Shown here: positions 21,701-32,845 of the stretch, piece by piece
Layout: each line of letters opens with the position of its first letter
How positions within the stretch are numbered: the first letter of the stretch is position 1
From: Amoebophrya sp. A120
Lineage: Eukaryota; Sar; Dinophyceae; Syndiniales; Amoebophryaceae
Length of the DNA: 64,000 nucleotides
Direction: 5' to 3'
Assembly: GCA_905178155.1 (NCBI GenBank)
Contig: CAJINV010000002.1
Coordinates: forward strand, 1,277,809 to 1,341,808
Position numbers and translations under genes: made by a program
Notes under the pieces: model-generated
What the model saw: the letters and a program-made list of their open reading frames with translations, nothing else
Databases searched by the model: none
Told to the model about the DNA's origin: nothing

Positions 21701-24700
21701 GGATCGAGGCGATAGGGTTGTTCATCTCGGGGACCGCTCCAGTGACAGTGTCTTCCAATGTTGAGTCACCTCCTGCGTAGAAGTTCTTCGCAGAAGTAGT
21801 ACCATACTGGTTGCAATCCAGTTCCTTCTGCAACAGATGACTCGCCGCGGTTAAATCAATCGTCAGATCTAGTTTCGTCGTATGTGTGAAGAAGATCAAC
21901 GTCTCGTACACCCGGCTGATGTTAATCTTATCATGAAACTCCCGCGTCGCCCTCGAAAACGGCAAAAACCCGACCGTGTCACACCCGGCTAACAAGTTCG
22001 ACCCATTCGTTTTTCTCGGTACCACGGTTTTCCCGTTTCTGAACAAGTGTCGCCAGATCAAACCTAAAGAGCCGTATTTCCGAAGTAATAAAGAGAGAAA
22101 GCTGTGCACCTCGTGGTCTAACGCACCTGGATAGGCTTCGAGGAGGAAGTGGCTGGTGTTCGTCAAAGCATTATTTTCCATCCCCGCGTTCGCGCTGTTC
22201 AAGTAGTTGTTATTCCGTTTCAACTTGTATGAAATGCAAAAATGTCTGGGTCTGGAAGAATGCGCGACTTGTCATGCTGCTTTTCCATGACCCATGAGGT
22301 CTGGAATGCAGGACCTAGCACGACAGATTCTGCGAGACCTTTCTAAATCTAATGCCTATCCTGCATGACAAACTACCTCCAGACTTGGCCAAAACTGGAC
22401 GACTTTTGGTAATCATGCAACACAGAATTTTGCATGCTGCAGATTTAGCATGACAAGTTGCATTCTTCCAGACCCAGACATTTTTACATTTGATAACTTG
22501 CAGAACCGCTCCAAGTGCAAAACATCTTCCAATCCCCAATAAGGGTGGTAGATTTTCTGGCCGCAATCCAAATACGAGCTGTCCTCCTGTCCGTGCACCG
22601 CTGCGGGGAAATAACTGGTCACCATAAACCGGAAAACCAGTTCGCAGGAACCGGAGTACTTGTTCAGTTTCAACCAGCGGATGAAAAGATGTTTTGGGAG
22701 TTTGTTGCTATTCTTGTTCGCGTTGGAATCCCCGGTCGAATGGAGAGCAGCTTTTGAAGCCGACGCCACCGCACTACTTGTCATCCCTACTTTTGCATCC
22801 GACGGACTGGCCGCGGATGTTTTATTCGAACTGAGAAAAAAGGAGTGGAAATACTCCCGCAAATCCTGCCAATTCCTCCCATACGAATCGTTCATCCATC
22901 GGCCGAATTCGAAAACCACCTGGTTCTTATGGAATGCAGATATGTCTGGGTCTGGAAGAGTGGGAGTCATGCTGTTTTTGCATGACACAGAAGGTCTGGC
23001 ATGGAAGCTCTAGCATTACAGGTTTCGAGAAGCTTCCGCAATGTCGAATCCGCATGACAAATCCCCCACTTTGGTGACAGAAAGTGGGCAGCTTTTGCTA
23101 CCCATGCATGAGAGATTTTTCTGTGTTCTGAAATGTGCATCACAAGTTCGGATTCTTCCAGACCCAGACATTTTTACATTTGATAGTTCTGGATCTTTTG
23201 CAATTCGTCCGCGTGGCTGGAGTGGTAAAAATTCGACGACCGAACCGTTTGTTGCGACAGTCGCGCGAGCTGGGACGATTTCTCGCTTCCGTCGAAATAA
23301 TTCAGGAATTTCCGGTCCTGCGGGTGATTCAGCAGCGGGCAGATCAGCATCACAGAATTGTAGAACTCGACGAGGGCGAGGCCGGTTAGGATGATGGTGT
23401 GCGAAGATGGTCGTGCAGTTGTGCCTGCAGAAGTAGCTGCATCTCGCGTCTTTTGCTTTTCTTCTTGCCCGCTCAACATCTGCTTGTTCTTCACCACCCC
23501 AGACATCAATGCTCCTGCTCCTGGCGGGGTTGTACTGTTTTTGTCAGCCCGCGGCCGCTCCGCTAAATTTAAGCATACTAAGAGGGGATCCTCTACCGGT
23601 TCTTGCTGTTCATCTGGAAGAAAGGCCTCGCTTTGCTCTTTCGCGTCCTTATCGAATGCAAATATGTCTGGGTCTGGTTCTGGAAGATTCTGAGACTTGG
23701 TTGGTTGGTTGGTTGGTTGGGTAGCGCCTGTCGCCGGTGCAGGTCCCGCCCCCCATCGATTGCGAGCTGGAGGAGCCGGAACACAAGGCCCTCCACTACG
23801 AAGGGACTTATGGAGACCTCATCGCTGGTCTCCGACGCGGAGCCCGTTCTGTTGTCCAAAATAAGAAAGGCCCGCGCGCCTGCTGGCGCAGGTTGGGCCC
23901 ATGCCTCTGCTGCAGATAGAGGGCCAGAACGATCCGAAAGGGCGCAGGCCAAAATAAACGAAACCGGAACGAGGCCAAAACGGAACCAAAACGAAGCCAA
24001 AGCCACCCGGAAAAAAAGCGGCCACCCATTGCAACTTTTCGCCGGAAAGGCAAGCCCAGAATTAGATCGCTGGGCCTCGTTTTGGCCTCGTCTGGGCCTC
24101 GTTTTGGCGTCGCTTCCACGACGGCACGGCAGCGCGAGCCGGGCGACGGCAAAAATGCAAAATTTTTCGCGTTCCCCTTCCAGACACGAGACGCGCCTGC
24201 GTGGCCTCGTTTTGGCCTCTTTTTGGCTTCGTTTTGGCCTCGGCTTTTTTTCCCTTTGGCTTCGTTTTGGCCTCGTTTTGATTGGCTTCGGTTTTCCGGC
24301 AATGCCGGCCTGGGGTGGTCGCGTGCAAATATCTAATGGGCCAGAGTGCGGCCACAGCGTGACCATTTGAATATGGCAGGCACTGCGCGGAACGCTGGGG
24401 CTTCGCATAGTAGCCGCAGACAGGAAAGACGAAGGCGGCGCCCCCTGGGCATGTGGGAAGCGCAAAACGCTGCGACGGCCGGGGCTTTCTGCGTTTGTTG
24501 TAGTGCCATGCGGCTCAAAAATTGAGCCCGGCGGCACGCTGCGTCGCCGGCTCTTCCCTATGCTAGCTTAACGCGATGCGCCCGGGCCCGCAGAGCGCAC
24601 AACACAAATGGCGCCCCCACTTACTTGCAGCAGAAATCCCACACACTGGGGGCCCTGTAAACGTCTCGGCCGACCACTATGGGAAAGCTTGCCGGCGTTT

Positions 24701-27700
24701 TGCGTTGCCAGAGGTGGGCCCTTGTAAAAGCTGCCCGACTGGCTTCATCGTTTTGGCTTCGTCCTGGTCTCGTTATCGTGCGAGGACGGTACCGGGGGTC
24801 GCCGTTTGTAAGCTGGTCTCCGACGCGGAGCCCGTTCTGTTGTTGTCATGTCAGGAGGAGATGACAACAACATCGCCCGGCCTCTCTCAGCGACTAGGGT
24901 GTAGCGGTCCGGTCCTGACAACCCATGCGCCCTTCACCCGTCTATTACATGTCCATCGGGATTTCCAATCGTATTGTCCCGCGAGACAATACAATGGGCA
25001 ACACAACGGAAGCGTCCCTGACAGAAAAACAAGCTCCATTTTCACACACAGGGACCGACGGTGCCGGATAAGAAAGAAACGACAGCAAACGACCAAGGCC
25101 TGAGCGGGCGGCGGCAAAGATAACAATAACAGGTCAGGGCCAAACGCTACAAGAAGCAGGCGGGCCTGCCATCTCAGCCCCTACGCCACAGAACACAAAA
25201 CATGAAAAGCGGGGCGCCACCAGAAACGGGGAAACGGCCCCAGAAGTGTCCTCCTGCAACCTGGGAAAGCGGCGCAGCGCGAAAAACGCCAACACAAAAT
25301 TTTTCTAGGCATTCGATAAGGCCCCTGGCGCAACGGCTGGCCCTGGGTGACGATTGCGAGCTGGAGAAGCCGGAACGCAAGGCCCTAGTGGCACAATCGA
25401 TCGACGAGGAAGCCCTCTATAACCATCCGGCTGCCTTGGAGTCTGTCATTCGCGGGCCTGGCAACCAACGCCTAGGAGCAAGCTACGGAATAGGTGCTTT
25501 GATGGGAGGGCGAGACAGGTCACGGCCATCCGCCTGCCCATCGAAGAAGAGCCAGGTCACAATCACATCCAGCTGCGTTCACAAGACCAGCCAGGTCACA
25601 GCCATCCAGCTGACCGCACACAAATGTCCCCGGCGGCAATCATCGAAGCGCATCTATGGGACTGGGAGGAGCCGGGAATTGCCAAAGGCAGGAACCCCCT
25701 GACACATGCCAACAGAACCCAATAACCACATATGACGACGCGGAGAAAGGGCATGCCTCGACTGGCTTACGGATCAGCCCGATTGCCCCGCTGCGTGTTA
25801 TTTTCCCGGGCAAGTTCATTCATACTGAACCCCGGGCACGCCACCCGGAGACGGGCGAAGAAGTCCTCCAGTTTTTACAAAACGCCCCGCATAGCGGCCA
25901 ACTAAATGGGGCGGGGTCAGTTAGCCATCGAGTTGCTTACTTCGCTAAACGGCGATGGGTGGACCCCATATACAAAAAGCCCCATTGGACTGCCCTTCTT
26001 TGCGTTAAGACCCTTTTATACTAAGTATCTACACTTGTCACGCACGTTTTGCATGAGCTGCCATGATGTCTGTGATGCATGACCTAAACAACACCGATTT
26101 TTTGAGGGCTTCTTGATCTTGTTAATGCCTATTCCGCATGACAAATGCCCTCTCCGCGTAGCAAAAATTAGATTCCTTTCGATGCTGCTCATGCAATACA
26201 GATTTTTTTGGAATCCAAATGCAGCATCACAACAAGTTGCATTCTTCCAGAGCCAGACCCAGACATATTTGCACTTAATAGTCCTTCTTCAGCAACAATT
26301 CCGATAATCTTCGAAACTGCAAATGGGCCTTTTCCCGGCTAGCCAGCATCTTCACGACTCTCACCGGGTTTTCGTAACCTCGCAAGCTTAACTCCCGCTG
26401 CAACTGCTCAGATGAACAAACAAATTCCTGCTTTTTCCCGTGTTTCCCCGTGATGGATTTCCAGAGGTTATACGGGTTTCCGTAGCAGTACTTCACCCAC
26501 TTGCAGAAGTGCAGCCCGATCTCCTCGTCGGTAATGTTACTCGTGGAACTGTTCGGGTTCTTGAAGTAGTAGTTGGTCAAAATACTGCAAAAGGTCGGTT
26601 TTACAATCACGGAGTGACTCGTAAAAGAATCCGACAGCTGCAGCCACAATTCCACCCAGCAATCGGAGTGTAGACCCAAATCCGAGCAGAGGTTCTCGAA
26701 CTGGAGTTTGTCGATTTGGTTCTTCTCGTTCAGATCGTACTCGTACCAGCACTGCTCTGCGGTTAGATAGTTTTTGAAAACGAGTCTTCCCAAGTCTTCT
26801 ATCAACTGAAACGACTGTTGATCAAACGATTCTAAAGTGAGTAATTGCTGGTTACTGAACCGGTTATCCGTCACTTTCACCGGGTCCGGCATGAGGAAAT
26901 CCCAAATAAACCGGACGTTTTTTTCCGTAATCATCGCCATTTTCGATCGGAACAAAGCCCAATTAATCCCAATCCCCTTGCATTCCCTGTCAAACAAGTT
27001 CCGCCAAGCAGAGCTCAAAGAACCGTATTTCCGCTATCCCACGAAAAAACTGCTTCTCTGTGATGATATATTTGCAAGATCTGCATCACAAGTTTGACAC
27101 ACATGACACTGAAAATCTGTCATGCGCTCTTCCCAAGGGAAAATACGCTTGAAAATCCAATGCCTTGTAGGTGCAGCAAGACAAATAGTTCTGTGTTCCA
27201 TTTTCTGCATCACAAGTTCCCAGTGAAACAGTTTTTTCTTGCGATATCCGCACTAAAAGGTTCAAAATCCCCTCTAAACCATCGTACTCGTGGCGGAGTT
27301 GAGAACGGTATGGAAGCGTCAGAATCGAAATCGACTAAGTTGAAATAATCTGTAATGCATAAAACGGATAGCAGTTGGCGCCCAATTTTCAAGTGGCGCA
27401 TGGCAAATTTGGATAGAACCCAAATCCAGTTTGTCATGCTGTTTGGGGAAGGAAGACACTTTTTGTCATGCTACTTTAGCAGCTCTATGCATTTCTACTT
27501 CTCAACAGGCTTCTAATCTGCCTCACTTGTCTACTCTGCAAGACAGGCATTTTGTGGATTGCATTTTTTGCATGACAAATCATTTTAACTTTGTCGATTT
27601 CAATCCTGACACTCCCATAAACGACAAGCATCCCGGAGATTTCGATTCGTTGTGGATATGAACCGCCGGAAACGGTCGCGGGTCAGGTATAGTTTCGGGG

Positions 27701-29695
27701 TGGTAGTGTTGTTGAAGGATAATCGTTCTTGCAGCTTTTGCTTCATTTCGGGCGGTGATGGTACCGCAGGAGTCCTCTGGACCACAAGGTCTTTCGCGTC
27801 GATCTGAAATTTCGATTTCTTGCCCTCTACCCCGTTGCCAGCAGATGCACCTCCGGAAGAAGTAGATGAAAACACCAGCGGTATGTGATTTTCCGGCTGT
27901 AGCCAGAAAAGAATGTTCGTATCCGTGACCGTAACTGGGTTCAAAATCTCGTAGAACAACAGTTCCGCGTCACTCCTACTCAACCTTTGCTTGTCGCTCT
28001 CTCTCGTCCCGGTCTGGAGTAAGATCGGGCCCCCTTGAATAGTATCAAATGCAAAAATGTCTGGGTCTGGAAGAATGCAAGATCTGTCATGCATATTTCT
28101 CATGACCCAGGATGCCTGTAATGCATGACCTAGCATCGCAGACTTTTAGACGGCTTCCAGATGCACCTTCCGCATGAGAAATGCCCTGTCCGTGTAGCAC
28201 AAATTCCACCCCTCTTGCTGGTCATGCAATACAAATTTTTTTCGAGTCCAAAAACAGCATGACAAGCTGCAATCTTCCAGACCCAGACATTTTTGCAATT
28301 GATAAACAGCCGGCCGGTTGTTGAAAAAGTTGTAGATGTTTTCCTATCAACTGCAAAAGTATCGTACTCGTATATTAAATGCATAATTTCCTCAGCATGA
28401 GAAATAAAATTTGTAATGCAGATTTGCCTTGGAAACAAGACTTGTAATGCATGATTGCAATTAGAATTACTACGAGTACTATACTTTTGCACAGGATATT
28501 TCCACAAAATCTACGAAAGTAACCCCGGGCTTCATAGAGGCGTAGTTGATCTGACGGCGGCTACTGCTGCTGCTGCTGGTGCTGTTGTTTCGTGTAGATG
28601 TCGTGGTCTGCTCCCCGCCGTCGGTCGTTTGCTCCTGCGTTGCAGCCGCCGAAGATGTTGACAAAGCCGGTTTGCTTGTTACTTTAAACACCGCTCGCTC
28701 CACTTCTACCTGCAGGGACTTCCTTCCCGGGAACGTCAAGTAATTCGAGTCAAACAGCTGACAAAACCCGGCCGCTAATGCGGTCACGTTGTCCGGGATG
28801 TGGCTCTATCAAATGCAAATATGTCTGGGTCTGGAAGAATGCAACTTTGTCATGCTTGTCTGGCATGACTCATAAATCTGTAATGCATGAGCAGGAAAAT
28901 GGCCTCTTGCCTGTCATGCAGAAACGCAATTTGCCATGCGGAAAACGAAACACAGTAGTAGTTGAAAAATTTGTCATGCTTGGCTGCGTATTGCAGTCCG
29001 CCCACCAGTCACATTTTAGCATCACAAGTTTCTAGACCCAGACATTTTTGCAGTTGATAGGCTATGGGGTCGAAAAGCGGCTTGGAGATACGTCGATTCC
29101 ATGTAGTGCCGCTGCGCGACATTATCCTGTGCAAAAGTATCGTACTCGTACTAATTGCATTTATGCATTACAAATCTAGTTCCCAAGGCAAATCCGCATT
29201 ACAACAAATTCAATTTGTAATGCTGAGCCAATTTGTATTGCAATTTATACTAGTACGTTACTTTTGCAATTCATAGACATGCTGGATGTGCGCGACCTCG
29301 CGGACGTGGTGCGAGGTTTGTTTTATCAATTTGTTCAGCTGGTGCGGGGTTTTCAGGAAACGGAACCGGGTGGTGGGGTCTACTTTCGACGGAGAAGTAG
29401 TGCTATTTGTTCTCATCTTGTTGGCCTGTGCTGTTGTATTTGCCGACAAATTATCGCCAGGTTGTTGCGCGTGCTCGAAGAGAAAATCGTCTGGCTCCAG
29501 ATTACTGGGCTCGTCGGGATCGTCATTGAGTTGTTGCACTGTGGAATCATGCAGCTCGCTGCTGTCCATTGTTCCTTCCAGGTCGTTGGTGGCATTATTT
29601 GCCTCTAATGGCGCTGCTGCTGCTGATCCTCCGACGGTAGAGCGCTCCTCTTCGCCCGAGGAAGAGAATTGAATGTCGTCGGGGTCAGCAGACAT
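15720..29695 (-). CDS. giant protein, ~2,763 aa, EF-hand-like helical repeats, 15 exons
   Basis: Exons (minus): 29695-29276, 29117-29060, 28801-28499, 28339-28305, 28037-27620, 27303-27247, 27029-26281, 23644-23186, 22922-22496, 22222-21692, 21534-21494, 21216-17589, 17327-16282, 16106-16052, 15784-15720. They sum to 8,292 nt with no internal stop. The start MSADPDD is acidic and no signal peptide is seen. Around residues 430-460 and 1010-1045 are related segments (LLVRKYGSLSSAWRNLF and LLLRKYGSLGLIWRHLF). Others of the type YG-x-W lie near 610 and 845. DLNEKNQIDKLQF near 530 resembles an EF-hand loop with Gln in place of the last Glu. Exon 12 adds an Ala/Lys/Glu coiled coil, long acidic stretches and a Ser/Thr tract. 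KYGSL-AWR repeats occur in dinoflagellate EF-hand-type proteins (from memory). The protein is likely a cytoplasmic scaffold; exact function is unknown. Confidence 0.82.
15790..16051. mobile_element. introner, family 1 (262 bp)
   Basis: Ends TATCAAATGT / ACATTTGATA; target duplication ACCGC at 15785-15789 and 16052-16056. Removal joins a phase 1 codon in the giant gene. Confidence 0.95.
16112..16281. mobile_element. introner, family 2 (170 bp)
   Basis: Ends TATGCATTGCAAAAG / CTTTTGCAGTGCATA. The duplication is slightly decayed (GCACG versus GCCCG). Phase 0 junction GCG-GGC / CAG-CCG. Confidence 0.9.
17333..17588. mobile_element. introner, family 1 (256 bp)
   Basis: Ends TATGGATTGC / CAGTTGATA; duplication TGTAC. 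The ATG just beyond its border is an internal Met of the giant gene, not a start. Confidence 0.95.
21222..21493. mobile_element. introner, family 1, diverged (272 bp)
   Basis: Ends TATCAAGCGC / GCAATGCATA with mutated cores (GGGTCACTGG, CCCGACCCAG); duplication TCGCG versus CCGCG. Confidence 0.88.
21540..21691. mobile_element. introner, family 2 (152 bp)
   Basis: Ends TATCCTGTGC / GCAGTTCATA; duplication ATTTC. Only a 41-bp exon separates it from the preceding introner. Confidence 0.95.
22228..22495. mobile_element. introner, family 1 (268 bp)
   Basis: Ends TATGAAATGC / ACATTTGATA; duplication ACTTG at 22223-22227 and 22496-22500. Confidence 0.95.
22928..23185. mobile_element. introner, family 1 (258 bp)
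   Basis: Ends TATGGAATGC / ACATTTGATA; duplication GTTCT at 22923-22927 and 23186-23190. Confidence 0.95.
23650..26280. mobile_element. giant family 1 introner (2,631 bp) with nested insert
   Basis: The outer ends match as inverted repeats even in an extra GGTTCTGG segment (TATCGAATGC ... TTGCACTTAATA). The host duplication GTCCT lies at 23645-23649 and 26281-26285. Removing the whole 2.6 kb joins AAG-GAC to GCG-AAA in phase 0 in the giant gene. Normal family 1 body sequence occurs at both edges, interrupted after GATTCTGAGACTTG and resuming with ACTTGTCACGCACG. Confidence 0.9.
23700..26032. mobile_element. 2,333-bp element nested inside the introner
   Basis: The insert is flanked by ACTTG at 23695-23699 and 26033-26037 and is GC-rich. 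One edge is four GGTT units (AACC tail on the minus strand), which fits the simple-repeat tail of a retroposon. Inside are tandem CCTCGTTTTGG-type units (24065-24300) with inverted counterparts (23960-24000). Two diverged direct repeats also occur: GATTGCGAGCTGGAG at 23756 and 25352, and GACGCGGAGCCCGTTCTG at 23835 and 24820. Open frames exist on both strands (up to about 314 codons) but none shows a recognised transposase, reverse transcriptase or other domain. Autonomy is doubtful. Confidence 0.75.
27035..27246. mobile_element. introner, family 6 (212 bp)
   Basis: This is the only member of its family here. The inverted ends are TATCCCACG and (complement) TATCGCAAG, both followed by GAAAAAACTG; duplication TCCGC at 27030-27034 and 27247-27251. 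Internal GCATCACAAGT and CTGTCATGC motifs link it to the other families. Confidence 0.9.
27309..27619. mobile_element. introner, family 5 (311 bp)
   Basis: Ends TATGGAAGCGTCAG / complement TATGGGAGTGTCAGG, then GAAATCGAC; duplication AACGG versus AACGA. Confidence 0.9.
28043..28304. mobile_element. introner, family 1 (262 bp)
   Basis: Ends TATCAAATGC / GCAATTGATA; duplication AATAG versus AACAG. Confidence 0.92.
28345..28498. mobile_element. introner, family 2 (154 bp)
   Basis: Ends TATCAACTGC / GCACAGGATA; duplication TTTCC. A 35-bp exon lies between it and the 28043-28304 element. Confidence 0.95.
28807..29059. mobile_element. introner, family 1 (253 bp)
   Basis: Ends TATCAAATGC / GCAGTTGATA; duplication GGCTC versus GGCTA. 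Confidence 0.92.
29123..29275. mobile_element. introner, family 2 (153 bp)
   Basis: Ends TATCCTGTGC / GCAATTCATA; duplication GACAT at 29118-29122 and 29276-29280. Confidence 0.95.
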
Positions 29696-30931
29696 GGTCG
29701 TTTTTCAAGTGTGTTGGTCTCAATTTCAAAAAGTAAAAGATTGAGATACTTATGCCAAAAATAAAACTCAGCTGGTGCCGAAAGGCGGGCGACACGACAA
29801 AAAGCAACAATACCAAAATGACACGAAACACGGTACAAACGAGAAAAAGAAAATGAGATATGAATAAAAGTTAGCAGTGGATGATGAAAGCAGTAGCTCA
29901 CTGGAAAATGATGGAAATAAGGGGCAACAGGCTAGTAAAAGAAGCAGTTTCAACACTTCTTTCATCACGAAGCCAGACGATTGTTTTTCACGAATGAGCA
30001 GGTTGCGTCTTGCCAGGCATCAAGGGACCACGAACGACTTGTTTTTCTTGTCAGAGATTGCATTCGATGTACGAAGATTCTGTTTTTTATTTTTGCACGA
30101 CATGAAGAACGAAGTTGACCTTAACTTTCGGTGTGCACGGTGTCGAACTACGACTGACGACGACGAGTGCTATCAAGACCACGAAAGAGTATCAAAGTAC
30201 TTAGTGACCGCGTCGAAATGTTCCATCAAAACGATGAATTTCAGAATCATATCAGAACACGATGCATTTCTCGGTCTTTCCATAGACATTGCACTCGTAG
30301 GAGCACGACTTGTTTGATTTTTCATTCCACTTATCATGCGCAATCGCACGTATGCAATTGATGATGCCTAAAGCGAAAAAAACATGACCGTTATCCTGGA
30401 TTTCTTAACATGTCCAAAAGTACTACTGTGGTAGGTACTCGAGGCTATGAAGCGTCAAAACCGTGCAAAGTAGGATCAGGAAGCATATTCTTTACTTAAT
30501 TCTTTGCAAAGGATGATGTTAATTCTGCGACCTAACGCCACGAAAAACGGTTTTTAATTGGTTAGGGATTATAACTATTGTGTTTGTGATGTGCATGAAA
30601 GCTTCTAAGCCAAACAAAACCTTGCTAAAGGTATGTACCTATAAGGACTGTCCTTCAAAATACGTGCGTCTTGCTTCAAAAAAAAATCCTCAGGCTTTTT
30701 TACTTCAATTAGTGCGCACTACATGTAGCGAGAAAACTAGTATGTGTACTATGCATGATTCATGGTTTGATCTTCTTTATTTGTATGCAGGATTAGATGC
30801 ACCACGAACATGGGTGCGTGTGTACAGAACATGTTTCCACACGTAGTCTGAAGAAGACATGAAATATTTCCTCTATCACAGACGCCTGTTGCAGTTCTCC
30901 TAAAGACTTCTTGTGTTTGCGACCAATATCT
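29696..30931. other. intergenic
   Basis: AT-rich sequence between two minus-strand genes. Two plus-strand frames (29877-30317 and 30580-30846) lack codon bias, homology cues or a clear start context, and I do not call them. Confidence 0.5.
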
Positions 30932-32845
30932 TCACTCAAACTCCACGTTGTCTAGTCCGTTTTTCGAAAACAGAAAGTGCCTCAGCGCCAACTCCTCTCC
31001 CACCGCGTTTGCCGGCAGCGCTATGAAATTGTAATCAACTACCTGCGCTTCCCGGAACGCGTAAAATTCCTTGCGCATCTGCTGCGCCCGGCGGATCGCG
31101 CGGGACTTGGGGGAAAGAGAGTGAGAAGTAGGGGATGACCGGCTCCTTCTACGGGGGGCCGCTTTAGGAGTACTAGAAGCGGCGGCGTTATGATGAGTGT
31201 TCTCCTGCTGTTCCTCGACTTCTGTGGCAGCGTCCATGTGGAAGTGGGACGACGTGGCGGTACTACCAGAAGCCCCGTTGCGCGGCGCAGCATCAACAAG
31301 ATCTCGTTCGTTTTCGTCACCGACAAGAGAGGTCGCACTGCCTCGGGCTGCTGTAGTCATCTGTACCTCCTGAGTAGGACCTCCAGTCGTCCCAGGAATG
31401 TCAAAGCGGAGGAGGGTCTGCAGGCGAGTCACCAATTTGTCATGCTGGCCGACAGTAGACGAATCACGACCTTGCAGCGCCCCAAGCTTCTTCAACGTTT
31501 TCGCTAGTTCGTACTTCAAAAACTCCACACGCATCAAATCCTCGTAGGACAATTGTTCGATTTTCTTTTTCCAGGAGTCGAAATTAGAATATAACGGTGC
31601 ACAACTCCCCCTCCCCTCATTTGTATAGCATGAACGGCAATACAAGTGTCAGCAAGAATGCAGGTTTTGCATCACAAATTTGCACAGGAGTGTAGTGCTA
31701 TTTGGGCTGCCAGAACTTGTCATGCATAAATAGTGACAGGAGGGAAAGCGTGGATTGGGTATTTTGCATGAGAAATGAGAACGAGGGGGAGTTGTGCACT
31801 CTCATATAGAAACAGCCTTTTCCACGATCCATTCCGGAATGTTGTGCGCTCTTGCCTCCACACCGTGCTGCAGAAGGTGGTTCTGGTGGTTCCCGATAGT
31901 GGTGATCCCTGCGGCCGTGATCATTGTCTGTCCGTTGACACCATGACCGGCTAATTGCTTCGACAACGCCAGACCCGCGAACAATTTGTGCCGCGTGCGC
32001 AAGTACCGCTTCGGGTCGTGGAAAACGTGATCTCCTTCGGTCGGAAAAGTCGCCCAGAAGTCGTCTCGGTGATTGCGGGTAGGGTACTTCGCGGTCAGAA
32101 CCCAGGAATATTGCTCCATCAGCTGCTTCAGAATGCTGGCCTTCTGCTCGGCGAGAGTAATCAGACGGTTGAACACCCGGGCTGGGAGTAACTTCGAATG
32201 ATCCTGCTGCGCATCAAGAACATTGACCTGCTGCGCGTCCCGCAGTTTCTCGTGCAAACGCACGAGCTCCGCCTGATTTTTCGCCCAGTCTTGCTGAACC
32301 CGGATGAACAGCGGGTTAAACGCCTCCGCCAGTTGCAAGCGAAAGCTTTTCGAGATGTCAAACTGGACGAGCATGGCGCGAAACAGCGTCCATTCCACGT
32401 TGCGCCGTTGGATTTGCTGCTGCTGGAAAAGTTGCTCCATTTCTTGCTGTTGCTGCTGGAGCATAAGCGCCTCCTGCTGCTGCTGTTGCTGCTGCAGCCG
32501 CTGTTCCTGAATCCAGAGTAGGACTTCCTGGTCCGGCGTAAGCCGCCCGCCCCGAATCATGTCAGCGGGAAGGGGTTGCCCAATGTCGCGACGACGCCGC
32601 TTCTTCTGCACCTTTTTAGCAAGGGAGAGTTTGGTAGCGGAGACGGAGACAAGACCGCCAACGGTGGCTGCAGAGGGCATTATACTAGAGTCACCAAATA
32701 AATGTTCACCTGGCGCGGCCTGGGAAGAAGATGTTGCAGACAGGTTGGTGCTCATCTCCAAGACACCAGCACAGGTTAAATAAGTGACCGCACAGAGACG
32801 GCGCAGGCCAACCTGCTCTACCCTAAAGAAACGTTGCATCGCCAT
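30932..32845 (-). CDS. secreted Gln-rich protein, 563 aa (2 exons)
   Basis: The exons are 32845-31807 and 31584-30932 (1,692 nt). The N-terminus has a hydrophobic segment (LCAVTYLTCAGVLEMS, about residues 17-32) suggesting a signal peptide. Residues ~110-150 are Gln-rich coiled coil. A helical block then follows: VEWTLFRAMLVQFDISKSFR. Later come EWIVEKAV and, after the introner, VEFLKYELAKTLKKL. These three blocks have counterparts in the same order in the 1,025-aa gene at 38812-43841 (WTEFLQAIKVWDLRTGFR, EWIMEQVL, LEFVKQELLKRIL), so the two genes are distant paralogues. The C-terminal third is Ser/Arg-rich then ends in a hydrophobic/charged segment. No enzyme motif is visible. A secreted or vesicular effector role is possible but unproven. 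Confidence 0.82.
31590..31806. mobile_element. introner, family 4 (217 bp)
   Basis: Ends TATAACGGTGCAC / complement TATGAGAGTGCAC, core GTGCACAACTCCCCCTC; duplication TAGAA. Removal gives TCT-AAT-TTC in frame. Confidence 0.94.

Noticed and set aside
23593-24537. A 314-codon minus-strand frame in the nested insert as a possible transposase.
   Set aside because: It runs through tandem CCAAAACGAGG units giving KTRPKRSQ repeats and shows no catalytic triad or zinc motif; the opposite strand is equally open.
29877-30317. A 146-codon plus-strand frame beginning MDDESSSS.
   Set aside because: Its codon use resembles the AT-rich flank, no conserved motif is visible, and its start is not a clear ATG context; left uncalled.
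30580-30846. An 88-codon plus-strand frame with several Cys and Trp residues.
   Set aside because: It is short, AT-rich, with no recognisable family; the evidence is insufficient.
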